From the IMG/VR virus record IMGVR_UViG_3300043429_001023, positions 1 to 52,017 of that record: a DNA stretch of 52,017 nt, one strand, 5' to 3'. The stretch is from a virus. A program made the position numbers and the translations under genes. Of the stretch, positions 1 to 8,523 are shown in pieces. Below the pieces are notes generated by a model. The model did not search any database. It was not told where the DNA came from and saw only the letters and a program-made list of their open reading frames with translations. The first letter of the stretch is position 1; each line of letters starts with the position of its first letter.

Positions 1-162
1 TTTTTCAACCATTGGATAAGCAGAGAAATACCCATCGTACGAAGAAACAGGTGGCATGAAATCATCATATCTTTTGGCCACCTTGTAACCCAACGTACAT
101 GCTATTTCCCATAAAACCGACCGTTTAGTAGACCCACCAAGGTGAGCGTGCAAATTTATCAT
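1..162 (-). CDS. Adenosine-deaminase-like protein, N-terminal part, cut by window edge
   Basis: The first 54 codons of a minus-strand gene are visible and run open off the left edge. The start at 162 follows an AAAGG ribosome-binding site. The N-terminus carries LHAHLGGS followed by a helix containing LWEIA. This resembles the start of adenosine/AMP deaminases, where an HxH pair in the first strand binds zinc, followed by a Leu-x-Gly-Ser segment. The next residues (P, SYD, YFSAYPMV) fit the usual 'x-x-F-x-x-F' helix of that family. The catalytic Glu, the later His and the Asp residues lie outside the window, so activity cannot be judged. Purine deamination would fit with the PurZ-like gene nearby. 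Confidence 0.5.
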   Translation of the reverse strand, partial: MINLHAHLGGSTKRSVLWEIACTLGYKVAKRYDDFMPPVSSYDGYFSAYPMVEK

Positions 163-195
163 ATGTCGCCTTTCTCGGGATTTAGTCAAAATACG

Positions 196-220
196 AAAAA
201 GCCCCAGGTTTCCCTGGGGC
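196..220 (-). terminator. Rho-independent terminator of the HNH gene
   Basis: A perfect 8-bp GC-rich stem (201-208 with 213-220) with a 4-nt loop is followed on the minus strand by five T. It lies just after the HNH stop codon. Confidence 0.85.
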
Positions 221-233
221 TCTTATCAGGCCG

Positions 234-1106
234 CTATACCGCCAGGCCAAAAAATTTTTTGGCCGCACATACGTCGTATACACCAGATTTGTCACTGTTC
301 TCTTCCCACCACATCGGCCTCAGGTTGGTATGGTGGTTAAGGATAACCACAAAACACTGAAACTCTTCGTCACTACCGGCTAAGTCCTGCGCCGCTTTGA
401 TTGGGATAATATGGTCAAGCACCCACTTACCAATGCCATGTCCGTAATTTTCCAGAGACATACCATCGGCAAAAAGCAGAGTAACATATACCAACAACTC
501 AGGCATAGTACAGCCTAGAATATTATGCGTTTTAGCTGGTTTAGAGGAAGACCACATGGTGGAACGTTTAAAGGATTGTTTTACAAGACATCGGACGTTT
601 TTTGCAAACCGAAAGTTGGAGTCATTGGCTAATCTGGCTCTCTGGTATTCGGCATCACATTCGGCCTTTCTGTCGCGGTTCAACGTTCTATATTCTTTAG
701 ACTTCTTGTTTATGGTGTCTTTATTTTTGGTATAGTAGTCTGCATGTTTAGCCTTAAGCTCATCCTTCTTTAACTGCCACCTCTTTTTATTGGCAGCAGC
801 TATGGCTTCTTTATTGTTCTTTCTCCACTCGGCCCTATCTTTTTTACACTTTTCGATGTTGTCTAGGTATCTAACACGGTTACGAGCCGAAACAACCTCT
901 TTGTTGGCGGTTGCATACTCCTTAACTCGTGCCTTAATGTGTTCTCGGTTGGTCAGATATTTGTTTTTGGAATACGTTTTTGTACACGCCTGCTCCCAAC
1001 TTCCCTCCCATGTGATGCCCTTGGCAGCAGTCTCCTTCTTGTTGAAGGCCTTAGGAGCTACCAACTTGCCATCGATGTAAACACTTTCAGTAAATTCTTC
1101 AGACAT
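234..1106 (-). CDS. HNH homing endonuclease (paralogue 1)
   Basis: A 290-residue protein. The N-terminal part has a GxTWEGSWEQAC motif, the middle is a long Lys/Asn/Glu-rich helical region (about residues 45-170), and the C-terminal HNH nuclease core has WVLDHIIPI and LNHHTNLRPMWW. Two relatives lie at 22700-23335 and 47785-48575, and all three share the N-terminal WEGSWE-type motif and the HNH core. The gene stands directly downstream of the major capsid gene, behind a strong terminator, as free-standing phage homing endonucleases often do beside conserved genes. It should cut a cognate allele and spread by repair. It is intact and apparently independently transcribed. Its target is unknown. 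Confidence 0.85.
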   Translation of the reverse strand: MSEEFTESVYIDGKLVAPKAFNKKETAAKGITWEGSWEQACTKTYSKNKYLTNREHIKARVKEYATANKEVVSARNRVRYLDNIEKCKKDRAEWRKNNKEAIAAANKKRWQLKKDELKAKHADYYTKNKDTINKKSKEYRTLNRDRKAECDAEYQRARLANDSNFRFAKNVRCLVKQSFKRSTMWSSSKPAKTHNILGCTMPELLVYVTLLFADGMSLENYGHGIGKWVLDHIIPIKAAQDLAGSDEEFQCFVVILNHHTNLRPMWWEENSDKSGVYDVCAAKKFFGLAV

Positions 1107-1139
1107 CTTCTCACCTCTTTCGTGGGATTGTTTGTTTAG

Positions 1140-1171
1140 AACGGCACGAGGTTACAAGCTCTCGTGCCGTT
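1140..1171. other. 11-bp inverted repeat before the HNH gene
   Basis: A perfect 11-bp inverted repeat (1140-1150 with 1161-1171) with a 10-nt loop sits between the capsid terminator and the HNH start. It has no T tract, so it may be a leader RNA structure rather than a terminator. Confidence 0.5.
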
Positions 1172-1186
1172 CGCTTATACTTATAA

Positions 1187-1218
1187 AAAATCGCCCCGGA
1201 TTTCTCCGGGGCGATTTT
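1187..1218 (-). terminator. Strong terminator after the major capsid gene
   Basis: A perfect 14-bp stem (1187-1200 with 1205-1218) with a 4-nt loop, T-rich on both flanks. It ends the head-gene transcription unit downstream of the capsid stop codon. Confidence 0.9.
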
Positions 1219-1235
1219 ATTCTACGAGCCGTCAA

Positions 1236-2573
1236 CTAGCCAAAGACGGGAAATGCGGGGACACTGCGTGGCTGATTGCTCGCGTCGACACCACTGGGGA
1301 TGGCAACAGTGGGGTAAGTCTTGGACGCGGAGCTGAAATTAACTCTAATTATACGATAGTAGTTGTGCGCACCGAGCAGGTGACGGCTGACGCCGTAACG
1401 GGTCATCAGACCGACGCGGGGCATGAAGTCATCTTCACCCTGAGTGCGGCTGATCATGAGGGGGATGTAGGGGCAGTAGATGATGCCCGAGTCCCACTCT
1501 TCGGTACCACGGTAGCCGACCAGGACGTAATCGCTTGTGGCGAAGGTGTCGCGATAGACCGTGAGGCGACCGTCGAGCTGACCGACCTTCGACAGACCGG
1601 TTTCCTGGCTGGCGATGGTGTTCTTGACGGGGAAGTACTGGAACTGGTCCAGGGTCTGGAGGGCGGCCACAACGGTGGGGCTGCAGACGATGAAGTTACC
1701 GGCACCGCGACGGGTGGCGATGGCGATCGAGTTGGCTTCTACCAGGATCTGGTAGTAGAGGGTGACGAAGATTTCAGCCATCCAGCGGCCATCGGAGGTA
1801 CTAGGAGCCCAGCTGCTGACGTTGCCGGCCTTGAGGGCGGTGGCAATCATACGGCCGATAATTTCACGGTCGATTTCAGCCTGGATTTGGTAGGCCATCA
1901 TGCCGACCATTTCGGAGTCGATGTCGAGCGAGTGGACATTGGCGATGTCCTGCTGGATTTCGAGGGTCCAGGTGGCTTTCAGCTTGCGGGTACCGGCACG
2001 GATGGTTTCCGATTCGATCGAGATGTCCATCTCAGGGATGGTGTAGTTGGTGGCACTGGGGTAGTGAGTCCAGTCCTGACCAACGACTTCAGCACCGGAG
2101 GTGAGCATGCTCTGACCGCCGTCGTAGTTGTCGGAACCGCCGTTGGCAGAGGTACCATAGGCGTTGGTGCCGGCACCGGTGTAGCGGGGGTCGATCAAGT
2201 TGTAGCCAGCTTCGTCACCAGCGGTGATGTTGCCGATCGAGTTGGTGAAGCGGTAGCGCATGGCGAAGGCCAGGCCAACCGGGCCGGACATGGGGAGGAC
2301 GCCGACGAGTTCGTTGGCAATCAGCTCGGGGAAGACGCGACGAATCATTGGGACGGTGACTTTCAGGTAGTTGGCCATACCCGGCTGGGTGGTGGTCATG
2401 TTTTCCTTGAAGTACTTCATCTGGTTGTTCATCAGAAGAGCGGTGTTCTCGCGGAGGGCTTTGCCTTTGACGGGCTTGGAACCGGCGTCGAGCATTCCTT
2501 TCCAGGATTCGACAATAGCACGACGCTTAGCAGCGTTTCCGACGTGTTCTTTGGGGAGGGCGAGGTTTGACAT
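1236..2573 (-). CDS. 23: Major capsid protein (gp23-like)
   Basis: A 445-residue protein in the position of T4 gene 23, the last gene of the series portal, protease, scaffold, capsid. The start chosen at 2573 (MSNLALP) has GGAG 8 nt upstream; an upstream in-frame extension to 2654 overlaps the scaffold gene and lacks a good site. The chain has T4-type features such as FPELIANELVGVLPMSGPVG and later RTQGEDDFMPRVGLMTRYG. An LRE at residues 40-42, followed by N, fits the Leu/Ile-x-Glu rule of T4 prohead proteases, so the mature chain may begin about residue 43; that is inference. It forms the capsid hexamers. The codons are more G/C-rich at third positions than the neighbours, as expected for a very highly expressed gene. 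Confidence 0.93.
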   Translation of the reverse strand: MSNLALPKEHVGNAAKRRAIVESWKGMLDAGSKPVKGKALRENTALLMNNQMKYFKENMTTTQPGMANYLKVTVPMIRRVFPELIANELVGVLPMSGPVGLAFAMRYRFTNSIGNITAGDEAGYNLIDPRYTGAGTNAYGTSANGGSDNYDGGQSMLTSGAEVVGQDWTHYPSATNYTIPEMDISIESETIRAGTRKLKATWTLEIQQDIANVHSLDIDSEMVGMMAYQIQAEIDREIIGRMIATALKAGNVSSWAPSTSDGRWMAEIFVTLYYQILVEANSIAIATRRGAGNFIVCSPTVVAALQTLDQFQYFPVKNTIASQETGLSKVGQLDGRLTVYRDTFATSDYVLVGYRGTEEWDSGIIYCPYIPLMISRTQGEDDFMPRVGLMTRYGVSRHLLGAHNYYRIIRVNFSSASKTYPTVAIPSGVDASNQPRSVPAFPVFG

Positions 2574-2607
2574 GATATGATCTCCAGTGTGTTGGTGGGA
2601 CGATGGA

Positions 2608-3468
2608 TTAGCCGTTGGCCGAGTCCATGTGATTGAACGATTCTTTGAACTCAAGTTTCAGTGCATCGTCGGAATCAAAGTTTTCGTTGATGACCGAACG
2701 ATTTTGGTCCTGCTTGCGCAGAGCCGATGCCTTTTCCAAAATGACTTTCCGGTCAGCAGCACTCGGGCCAGCAACGGGGGCTTTTTGTGCGGTTGATTCG
2801 GTGATCACTTTGGCGGCTTTGCCAGCACTGGCCGATTCTTTGAGAACCTGCTTGAGAGCACTGGGGAGATTTTTGGTGATGAACTCGGCGTTCTTACCGT
2901 TGAATTTCTCAGCGAGAATAGCTTTCTGTTCAGTGGTGCAACCAACGGTTGCTTTTTTGAATGCCATGCCGGCTTCGTATTGGCCGAGTTTCTTGCGCAG
3001 GGCAAGGTTTTCTTCGGTGACGAGGTTGGCTTGAGCCTTGACCTGGTTGGACTCGTTGACAGCCTTTTTGATGGCGGCGCGGGCAAGCTGGTCTTTACTG
3101 GCTTCGTTGACGGTGAGTCTTTCAACGATAACGTTGACTAGTTCACTGTTGAAACGGGCGTCAGCCTGCTCAACGATGACGGCTTCGGTGACGGTTTTGT
3201 TGAGGTAGGCCTGGATGAAGTCCTGCATACCTTCGGTGAGAGCAACCTTGAACTCAGAAGAGTCTTTGATTACCGAGTCACTGACGTTGCGGTGAAGGTG
3301 TTCACAGAGTGACATGAAGGCGACTTTGGCGCGAGCTTTGCAAGCCTTATAGCTCTCAATCTTGATGTCGCGGAGTTTGGCGGTAACTGCTTCATTGAAG
3401 GCGGTAACCAGCTGGGCCTGCATTTCAGCGGGGAGATTGCTTGACTCAACGATTTTCTTGATACTCAT
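2608..3468 (-). CDS. Prohead core scaffold protein (gp22-like)
   Basis: A 286-residue, helix-rich, charged protein between the protease and capsid genes, the position of T4 gene 22. It is rich in Ala, Lys, Glu and Gln, with long predicted coiled segments, and ends in an acidic/aromatic tail (EFKESFNHMD). There is no enzymatic motif. The internal core protein directs capsid assembly and is normally degraded by the prohead protease during maturation. An AAAGG site precedes the ATG at 3468, and a TAATAAATAAC late-promoter-like element lies about 27 nt upstream. The call rests on gene order, length and composition rather than on clear residue identity. Confidence 0.75.
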   Translation of the reverse strand: MSIKKIVESSNLPAEMQAQLVTAFNEAVTAKLRDIKIESYKACKARAKVAFMSLCEHLHRNVSDSVIKDSSEFKVALTEGMQDFIQAYLNKTVTEAVIVEQADARFNSELVNVIVERLTVNEASKDQLARAAIKKAVNESNQVKAQANLVTEENLALRKKLGQYEAGMAFKKATVGCTTEQKAILAEKFNGKNAEFITKNLPSALKQVLKESASAGKAAKVITESTAQKAPVAGPSAADRKVILEKASALRKQDQNRSVINENFDSDDALKLEFKESFNHMDSANG

Positions 3469-3494
3469 GGTGTATTGACCTTTCTGTGTACGGG

Positions 3495-3505
3495 GTTATT
3501 TATTA
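3495..3505 (-). promoter_or_regulatory. Putative late promoter before scaffold gene
   Basis: TAATAAATAAC on the minus strand, 27 nt before the scaffold ATG and overlapping the preceding stop codon. It resembles the T4 late promoter TATAAATA, and a gp55-like sigma gene is present. Confidence 0.45.
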
Positions 3506-3682
3506 TTTCGTGGCCGGGGTCTGATCAACAAACGACTTGCGTTTGGCTTCGACTTTATTGGAAATGGCTTCGTCAATTGCCGATTTGGCCGCTTCCTGTA
3601 AAGTGATGCGAGCAGACATTTTGTCGCCAGAAAGGTACTCTTTTACGCACTGTGTAACTTTGGATTTGTCGATGGTAATCAT
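3503..3682 (-). CDS. Small prohead core-like protein, 59 residues
   Basis: A 59-codon minus-strand gene starting ATG at 3682 (MITIDKSKVTQCVKEY) and ending at TAA 3503-3505. A GAGGG lies about 8 nt before the start. It fills the gap between the 361-residue gene and the scaffold gene without overlap. It is mostly charged and helical, ending SFVDQTPATK. In T4 the small core genes 67 and 68 lie between portal and protease, so a minor core role is possible by position only. No motif is recognised. Confidence 0.65.
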   Translation of the reverse strand: MITIDKSKVTQCVKEYLSGDKMSARITLQEAAKSAIDEAISNKVEAKRKSFVDQTPATK

Positions 3683-3750
3683 GAGCGGTATCCCTCAATG
3701 GGTTGGTTCTCTGTTATTTAACAGCACAATAACTTATTATCAAATGTGAG

Positions 3751-4836
3751 TTAGCCATGAGTCCCTACATCGCCACTAAAAGACAGTTTAACCGATCTAG
3801 GGTGATAATGCTTCTCTTTGTTGTACGAATATGAGTCAAGTTGGTGCCTACCTGACATAGCAGTAGTGCTAGCAAGTGTGTAGTTGATTATCATATACCC
3901 GTCCGCAGTCGTGGTTATGATGGATGGGTGGACAAATGGGGAGAACATATTAACTACCAACCGGTTGAAGTAGTGAAATGATCCATCGCCAACACCATCG
4001 TAGTCGTTATCATCCATAATATCGGATAGACCGCCAAACGCCGCTATGTACTTCCGATTCACACGCTTATTCTTGAAATTCAGTATATCTGAAACCGGCA
4101 CCACCATTGTCACAAGATGGCAGTAAGACGACATGACTCTTTTCAGTGCTATAACCTCGTCCGCAGTATACCCAAGACCAAAGTTGAAAAACTCTGGCCC
4201 AATAATAGCTCTCTTTATGTCGTTATCTGCTACGAATGCCTCGACACCAGATATGTCCTTTGGATCAAACATCGAGATATTGACATTACAACTCTGTGGT
4301 TTTGTTCGCCCGTCATATGATATTGCTGCGATACTAGACCCGCAGCACCTACACAACTCTACCGGTGGAAGCGTCCGGCATAACCAGGAGGCAATGCCGG
4401 CAGATGAAAGCTCAGCACTACCACTAAACACAGCCGGAGCGGATCTTCTGTCCATTTGCTTTACCAGTGATTTTAACACTGACGGCTTTGGTCTGAAGCA
4501 TTTGGTATCCGCACACCCTTCGGTGGTTTTCTTTGCCATTGGGTTTGTGGTATATGACGCCAGAACCTTGCTGGTTTGATCAAACAACGGTTGGTACACT
4601 CTATTTTTTGGCTCCGAATCATAGAATTTGTGACATCTTGGTGATGTTACTAAAATGTCGTTGGCCAACCTGGCGGAGAAGAAATTAGACACACAGCCAA
4701 CATCAAGAAACCCGCATCCGGTAGTATGGTATTCAGACATATCGTTTGAAGACAGATTCGCCGCTATTCCTTTCGTCATAGCGGCGAACAGTCCAGAGTC
4801 TAATTCGGTGTCGAATATACCCTGGTATAATGCCAT
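3751..4836 (-). CDS. Unknown 361-residue protein in the head-gene cluster
   Basis: Function not recognised. The ATG at 4836 overlaps the protease stop by one base (TAATG), so it is translationally coupled to the protease. The chain has a scattered set of cysteines, including a CRCCGSS cluster near residue 165, and a C-terminal half rich in Tyr, Asn and Asp that looks like a beta-rich structural domain. There is no signal peptide or membrane segment. Its place between protease and scaffold suggests a head-assembly or virion protein. T4 has no gene of this size at this point. Confidence 0.85.
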   Translation of the reverse strand: MALYQGIFDTELDSGLFAAMTKGIAANLSSNDMSEYHTTGCGFLDVGCVSNFFSARLANDILVTSPRCHKFYDSEPKNRVYQPLFDQTSKVLASYTTNPMAKKTTEGCADTKCFRPKPSVLKSLVKQMDRRSAPAVFSGSAELSSAGIASWLCRTLPPVELCRCCGSSIAAISYDGRTKPQSCNVNISMFDPKDISGVEAFVADNDIKRAIIGPEFFNFGLGYTADEVIALKRVMSSYCHLVTMVVPVSDILNFKNKRVNRKYIAAFGGLSDIMDDNDYDGVGDGSFHYFNRLVVNMFSPFVHPSIITTTADGYMIINYTLASTTAMSGRHQLDSYSYNKEKHYHPRSVKLSFSGDVGTHG

Positions 4837-5549
4837 TATTTGATCCTGCCGGTCTTCAAACCAATAAGGAATTCGTTCATGGCTTTGAAGGTGCTTTCGT
4901 GTTGAGCTGTCTGGCGAACAGGTCTGTTGTTCAGTGATTTGGCCATATGGTCGTAAGCCGATTCCACTATAACACCGCCCTTACCAATGACCCATTCTTT
5001 ATGGCAAAGAACGTTTTCAACGAAGGTACCAGGAGCCGACGGGTCGTGCACCATGTCATTGCAGATGTAGTAGAAATTCCTGACTGTTGGAACGGCGGTT
5101 GACTCGTCTAGCTCTCCAAGAGCACGACTTGAGGTACCGATTTTCACACCATCCACCATCAGGCCGGCAAGAACCCTACCAGTGGGAGTTGAGCTTAGAA
5201 CTTTTGAGGTGCCGACTGCGATGTTACCAGCCATTTCAAGCTTGACACAGATGTGACATGCTTCTTTCAGATTGACATTTGGTGCCTCAGGGTGTTCAAG
5301 CTCACCAACCGATCTGTTATCACGGATCATTTTTTGGTAACGGTCAACTTCCGAGATACCTTCGTCTAAAAGGTATTGTCTTCCGTTGCGGTTCTTGGTC
5401 TCGAAGACCATGTACGGTCCCGAGTACGTGATGCTCTTGTATGAGGTGAGAGAACCCTGGCTGTCACGTTCTACACCTTCTTGTATAACCTTGAAATTAC
5501 CGAAGTGTTCTTGGGTTTGTGCGTCCCTAATAAGTTTTAGTCCTGACAT
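4836..5549 (-). CDS. 21: Prohead core protease (gp21-like)
   Basis: A 237-residue serine protease of the T4 gp21 type, which trims scaffold and capsid proteins at Leu/Ile-x-Glu sites inside the prohead. Visible motifs are NRNGRQYL near residue 53, GELEHP (the catalytic His region) near residue 82, and GTSSRALG (the nucleophile Ser) near residue 138. The length is close to T4 gp21 (212). It lies directly after the portal gene and is coupled to the following unknown gene. The start at 5549 lies 26 nt after the portal stop. Confidence 0.9.
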   Translation of the reverse strand: MSGLKLIRDAQTQEHFGNFKVIQEGVERDSQGSLTSYKSITYSGPYMVFETKNRNGRQYLLDEGISEVDRYQKMIRDNRSVGELEHPEAPNVNLKEACHICVKLEMAGNIAVGTSKVLSSTPTGRVLAGLMVDGVKIGTSSRALGELDESTAVPTVRNFYYICNDMVHDPSAPGTFVENVLCHKEWVIGKGGVIVESAYDHMAKSLNNRPVRQTAQHESTFKAMNEFLIGLKTGRIK

Positions 5550-5575
5550 ACCGTTCTCCGTGGATGATAATATAC

Positions 5576-7339
5576 TTAAGATGGGATAGGAGGAACATCA
5601 CCAGGTAGTGGCTCTTCTGCCGCTCCCATTGCTCCGTCTTCTGGCATAGCATCAGCCATCGAAGCCAAATCCATCTCAGCAGGGACGTCTTCGGCTGGTA
5701 GCTCACCACCAGGTCCACCGCCACCAAAGTCAACAGGGGCTCCACCGCCACCAGTAGTACCACCAGCAGCGTCAGCCGCGCCAGCACCTTTGGCTAGGGC
5801 TCGTTTTTTGTAGGTGTCGTTCTCTTCAATTTCTTCGGCAGTCATCTTGAGAACTCTTCTAGCAAGCCATTCTTTGTGGAGGTATTCGTCTTCTTTGAAC
5901 TTGGAATATGTGTCAACTCGGAGGTTAAGGATTTCCATTTCAAGGAATTCTTTGTAGTGTGAGGCATCGGTGAAGGTAACGGCCATATCTTCTTCAGAAA
6001 GACCATACTGGTCCCACATTCCACACAGGATTAGGTCGGTAATGAAGCCTTTATAAAGGCTGGTACCAAACCCTTCTTTAATACGGCCTGTCATGCGGGA
6101 GAATTTGATTTCATCGCGCTGAGTTTCCATACCAGATTGCTGGGTTGGGCCGCCGCCTTTACCGGTTAGGTCTCTACCGGTAGGAACCTTCATTGCCTTA
6201 TAGAACAAACGCGAAAAATACTCGATATCTTCAATTTCACCCAGGTTCTTACCACCTTGTAGGGTGTCGACCTTGGTATTTGAGTTGCCATTTCGTGCGG
6301 CAAACCAGTAATCTTCCGACATTGAAATCGGGTTATATTGCTGGTTAATCTGTCCGGTTTTGGGGTCGTAGACCTTTTTTGACTGGTACTGCGACATCTG
6401 AGCTTTGATGTATTCCTCACCACGGGTTTTGGACATATCACCAATGTCAATAGTGAAGATTCTACGTTCCGGAGCGCGGACGATGCGGTAGATGACCGAA
6501 GCATCCTCCATGAGGTTTAGTTGACGCCAAACCTTCATGGCACGGTGGATGAACGGAACTTGCGTTTCAAAGCCTTCAGTCCAAATACCAGAACCAACGT
6601 ATACTACTTGTTCAGGTAGCATAGGAACGTCAACCCCAGATTTTCCGTGATAGCAGAATCCAACAATGTTGTCAACGTCCTCTTCATCACGTACCACAAT
6701 CACATTTTCCGGCATCATTCTTTTAACGCCGATAATTCCACGTCTAGGGTCTGACGGATCGGTAACCAACTCCCAACAGATTTCAGCATCAACCAAGAAA
6801 CTACGGTAATACCCCCAGCCGCGTTCCTGGAACTTGAACAGGTTAACAAACCGGTTGAATCTGGCTTCAAGGTTGGCAACCATATTCTGGTTCAACCTGA
6901 TGTTATTGCTGAGAATCTCAAGTTTAGCCGGACGTCTGTCCGGACCAGGTTGGTGGCACGCATCACAGATATCGTCTAGAACGTCCCCCACCTTCATGTC
7001 CATACCCATTTGACGCCAAGTCATCAGGTTGCCTGGTTTGTTATGGTTGCCGGCAGAGTAGTTTACGAAGCTGAAATAAATGTTGTTGTCGCCGTACATG
7101 AACGTGGTGGCGGCGTTACCTGGTCTACCAAGAGCTGTACGAGCCGATGTTGAGTTTCTCATCACCTCACGCATGGAAGCTTCTTGTTTATCGGCCACTC
7201 GCCCGAACACCTTTAGGATGGCGGACCCGAATCTGTCCACTACACCACCTGAACGTCTAGACCCAAAGGCGTTGCTTAGTGCCAACTGTTGTGGTCTATA
7301 TCCGGTATTTCCACTTACGAATTCGTTACTGTTGGCCAT
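5576..7339 (-). CDS. 20: Portal vertex protein (gp20-like)
   Basis: A 587-residue portal protein; T4 gp20 has 524. The T4-type signature region EDASVIYRIVRAPERRIF is present near residue 283, followed by GEIEDIEYF and KVPTGRDL. The dodecameric portal sits at one capsid vertex, initiates assembly and passes DNA. The C-terminal 60-70 residues (after about 520) are an unusual Gly/Pro/Ala/Glu-rich low-complexity tail absent from T4 and probably flexible. The gene starts the minus-strand head operon and is divergent from the plus-strand gp4-like gene 51 nt away. Confidence 0.93.
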   Translation of the reverse strand: MANSNEFVSGNTGYRPQQLALSNAFGSRRSGGVVDRFGSAILKVFGRVADKQEASMREVMRNSTSARTALGRPGNAATTFMYGDNNIYFSFVNYSAGNHNKPGNLMTWRQMGMDMKVGDVLDDICDACHQPGPDRRPAKLEILSNNIRLNQNMVANLEARFNRFVNLFKFQERGWGYYRSFLVDAEICWELVTDPSDPRRGIIGVKRMMPENVIVVRDEEDVDNIVGFCYHGKSGVDVPMLPEQVVYVGSGIWTEGFETQVPFIHRAMKVWRQLNLMEDASVIYRIVRAPERRIFTIDIGDMSKTRGEEYIKAQMSQYQSKKVYDPKTGQINQQYNPISMSEDYWFAARNGNSNTKVDTLQGGKNLGEIEDIEYFSRLFYKAMKVPTGRDLTGKGGGPTQQSGMETQRDEIKFSRMTGRIKEGFGTSLYKGFITDLILCGMWDQYGLSEEDMAVTFTDASHYKEFLEMEILNLRVDTYSKFKEDEYLHKEWLARRVLKMTAEEIEENDTYKKRALAKGAGAADAAGGTTGGGGAPVDFGGGGPGGELPAEDVPAEMDLASMADAMPEDGAMGAAEEPLPGDVPPIPS

Positions 7340-7389
7340 AGTACTTCCACCTTGTGTAAATCTGATAACATAATTACGGGAGATTAGAC

Positions 7390-7890
7390 ATGGCGTTACC
7401 CACCCCGACCAACAAATCGGTTATGTATAAACCGATGAACCCACAAAAGTATAACGGGCCACAACCAATAAAGTTGAAGTCAAAGTTAGAATTGCGGTTT
7501 GCAATTTATTGCGATAAAGAACCAGGTGTTACCGAGTGGTCGTATGAATCGGTGATGGTACCATACGACAGCCCCGTTGATAGTATGAGGCACCAATACT
7601 ACCCAGACTTCCTGGTATCGGTAACACCTGGAAACGGAAACCCTTCATACAAGGCCCTAATCGAGGTAAAGCCAGCAGAAATGATCCCAAGCGAGGCTAC
7701 CTTCAAAAAGGCAAACACCAGAAAGAACCCGGTTGTTCGCGAAAGGATGATACAAGAACTTTATATCAACGGAGCTAAATTCCAAGCCGCCGAAAAGTAT
7801 TGCTCAGACCGTGGGTGGAAATTCATTTTGGCCACAGAGGACACGTTGCTACAAAGAGGGATGTCGACAAAACTAACTAAGCGCAGATAA
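7390..7890 (+). CDS. Head completion nuclease-like protein (gp4-like)
   Basis: A 166-residue protein with the T4 gp4 pattern: NPQKYNGPQPIKLKSKLELRF at the N-terminus, then RHQYYPDFLV near residue 77 and ALIEVKP near residue 96. The spacing of E, D and E-x-K matches a TnsA/PD-(D/E)xK-type nuclease fold. In T4 gp4 acts after packaging to complete the head before tail joining. The gene lies alone on the plus strand, divergent from the portal operon, and is followed immediately by a strong terminator. Confidence 0.85.
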   Translation: MALPTPTNKSVMYKPMNPQKYNGPQPIKLKSKLELRFAIYCDKEPGVTEWSYESVMVPYDSPVDSMRHQYYPDFLVSVTPGNGNPSYKALIEVKPAEMIPSEATFKKANTRKNPVVRERMIQELYINGAKFQAAEKYCSDRGWKFILATEDTLLQRGMSTKLTKRR

Positions 7891-7894
7891 GAAA

Positions 7895-7919
7895 AGGCCC
7901 GGTTCAGTGAACCGGGCCT
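7895..7919. terminator. Bidirectional terminator between convergent genes
   Basis: A perfect 11-bp stem (7895-7905 with 7909-7919) and 3-nt loop lies between the plus-strand gp4-like gene and the minus-strand kinase gene, with A/T tracts on both sides. Confidence 0.88.
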
Positions 7920-7923
7920 AGTT

Positions 7924-8523
7924 TTACTTCGATGATTTCGGAGAGATTGCCATCGACCAGTCAATCAGATGTGATATCCGGTGAAGTGGTCTCATTTTAT
8001 CTTCACAGTCTGAGGTGTCGATGCTGGTGATATCATACCCTCTCCTACCGATGGCAATGAGAACATCGGCGAACTGTTTGGTTTCAACACCAAGCCTGGC
8101 GTATGACAGGTCGTCAATCTTCTGACCACCATTTCTGAGTGTCAGTCGTCTAACAACATCTGGCAGTGAGCAGTTCAGCCATACAAATTGTTTCATCACC
8201 CCGTCAGTATTCAGGCTAGCAAGGTATTCAACCTGTTCCACCGATCTGGGGAAACCATCAAACACAGTCACCGAAGGTTGATGGTCGTATGAGTACTCTT
8301 TGTCTAGTTTAGACTTTACCAGGTCTCTGACGAAACTTTCGGAAATGGCTGGAGTCACCGGATTTTTGTCAGCAACAAAGGCGTCAACGCCGAACTTAGC
8401 CCTACACTGCTGGCCAATACTGACAACAGACACGTTGGTAGACGAGTATTTGTTGCCAATGTAATTCAGCATTGTAGTTTTACCAGCCCCCGCAGGGGCC
8501 AGTAGGAAGATAGCTGTCTTCAT
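7924..8523 (-). CDS. Nucleoside monophosphate kinase-like P-loop protein
   Basis: A 199-residue protein of the adenylate kinase-like fold. It has a Walker A loop APAGAGKTT at residues 10-17 and an FDGFPRS motif near residue 89, which in adenylate kinases binds the nucleotide monophosphate. A basic lid-like stretch follows (VVRRLTLRNGG). Its ATG overlaps the stop of the PurZ-like gene (TGATG), so the two are translationally coupled. The pairing suggests that it phosphorylates the product of that enzyme or another dNMP; this is inferred from context. Confidence 0.8.
   Translation of the reverse strand: MKTAIFLLAPAGAGKTTMLNYIGNKYSSTNVSVVSIGQQCRAKFGVDAFVADKNPVTPAISESFVRDLVKSKLDKEYSYDHQPSVTVFDGFPRSVEQVEYLASLNTDGVMKQFVWLNCSLPDVVRRLTLRNGGQKIDDLSYARLGVETKQFADVLIAIGRRGYDITSIDTSDCEDKMRPLHRISHLIDWSMAISPKSSK

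Noticed and set aside
1164-2570. Long 468-codon plus-strand frame opposite the capsid gene
   Set aside because: It is antisense to an unmistakable major capsid gene; the skewed third-position bases of that gene keep the opposite frame open. No ribosome site and a Gly/Val/Asp-heavy composition.
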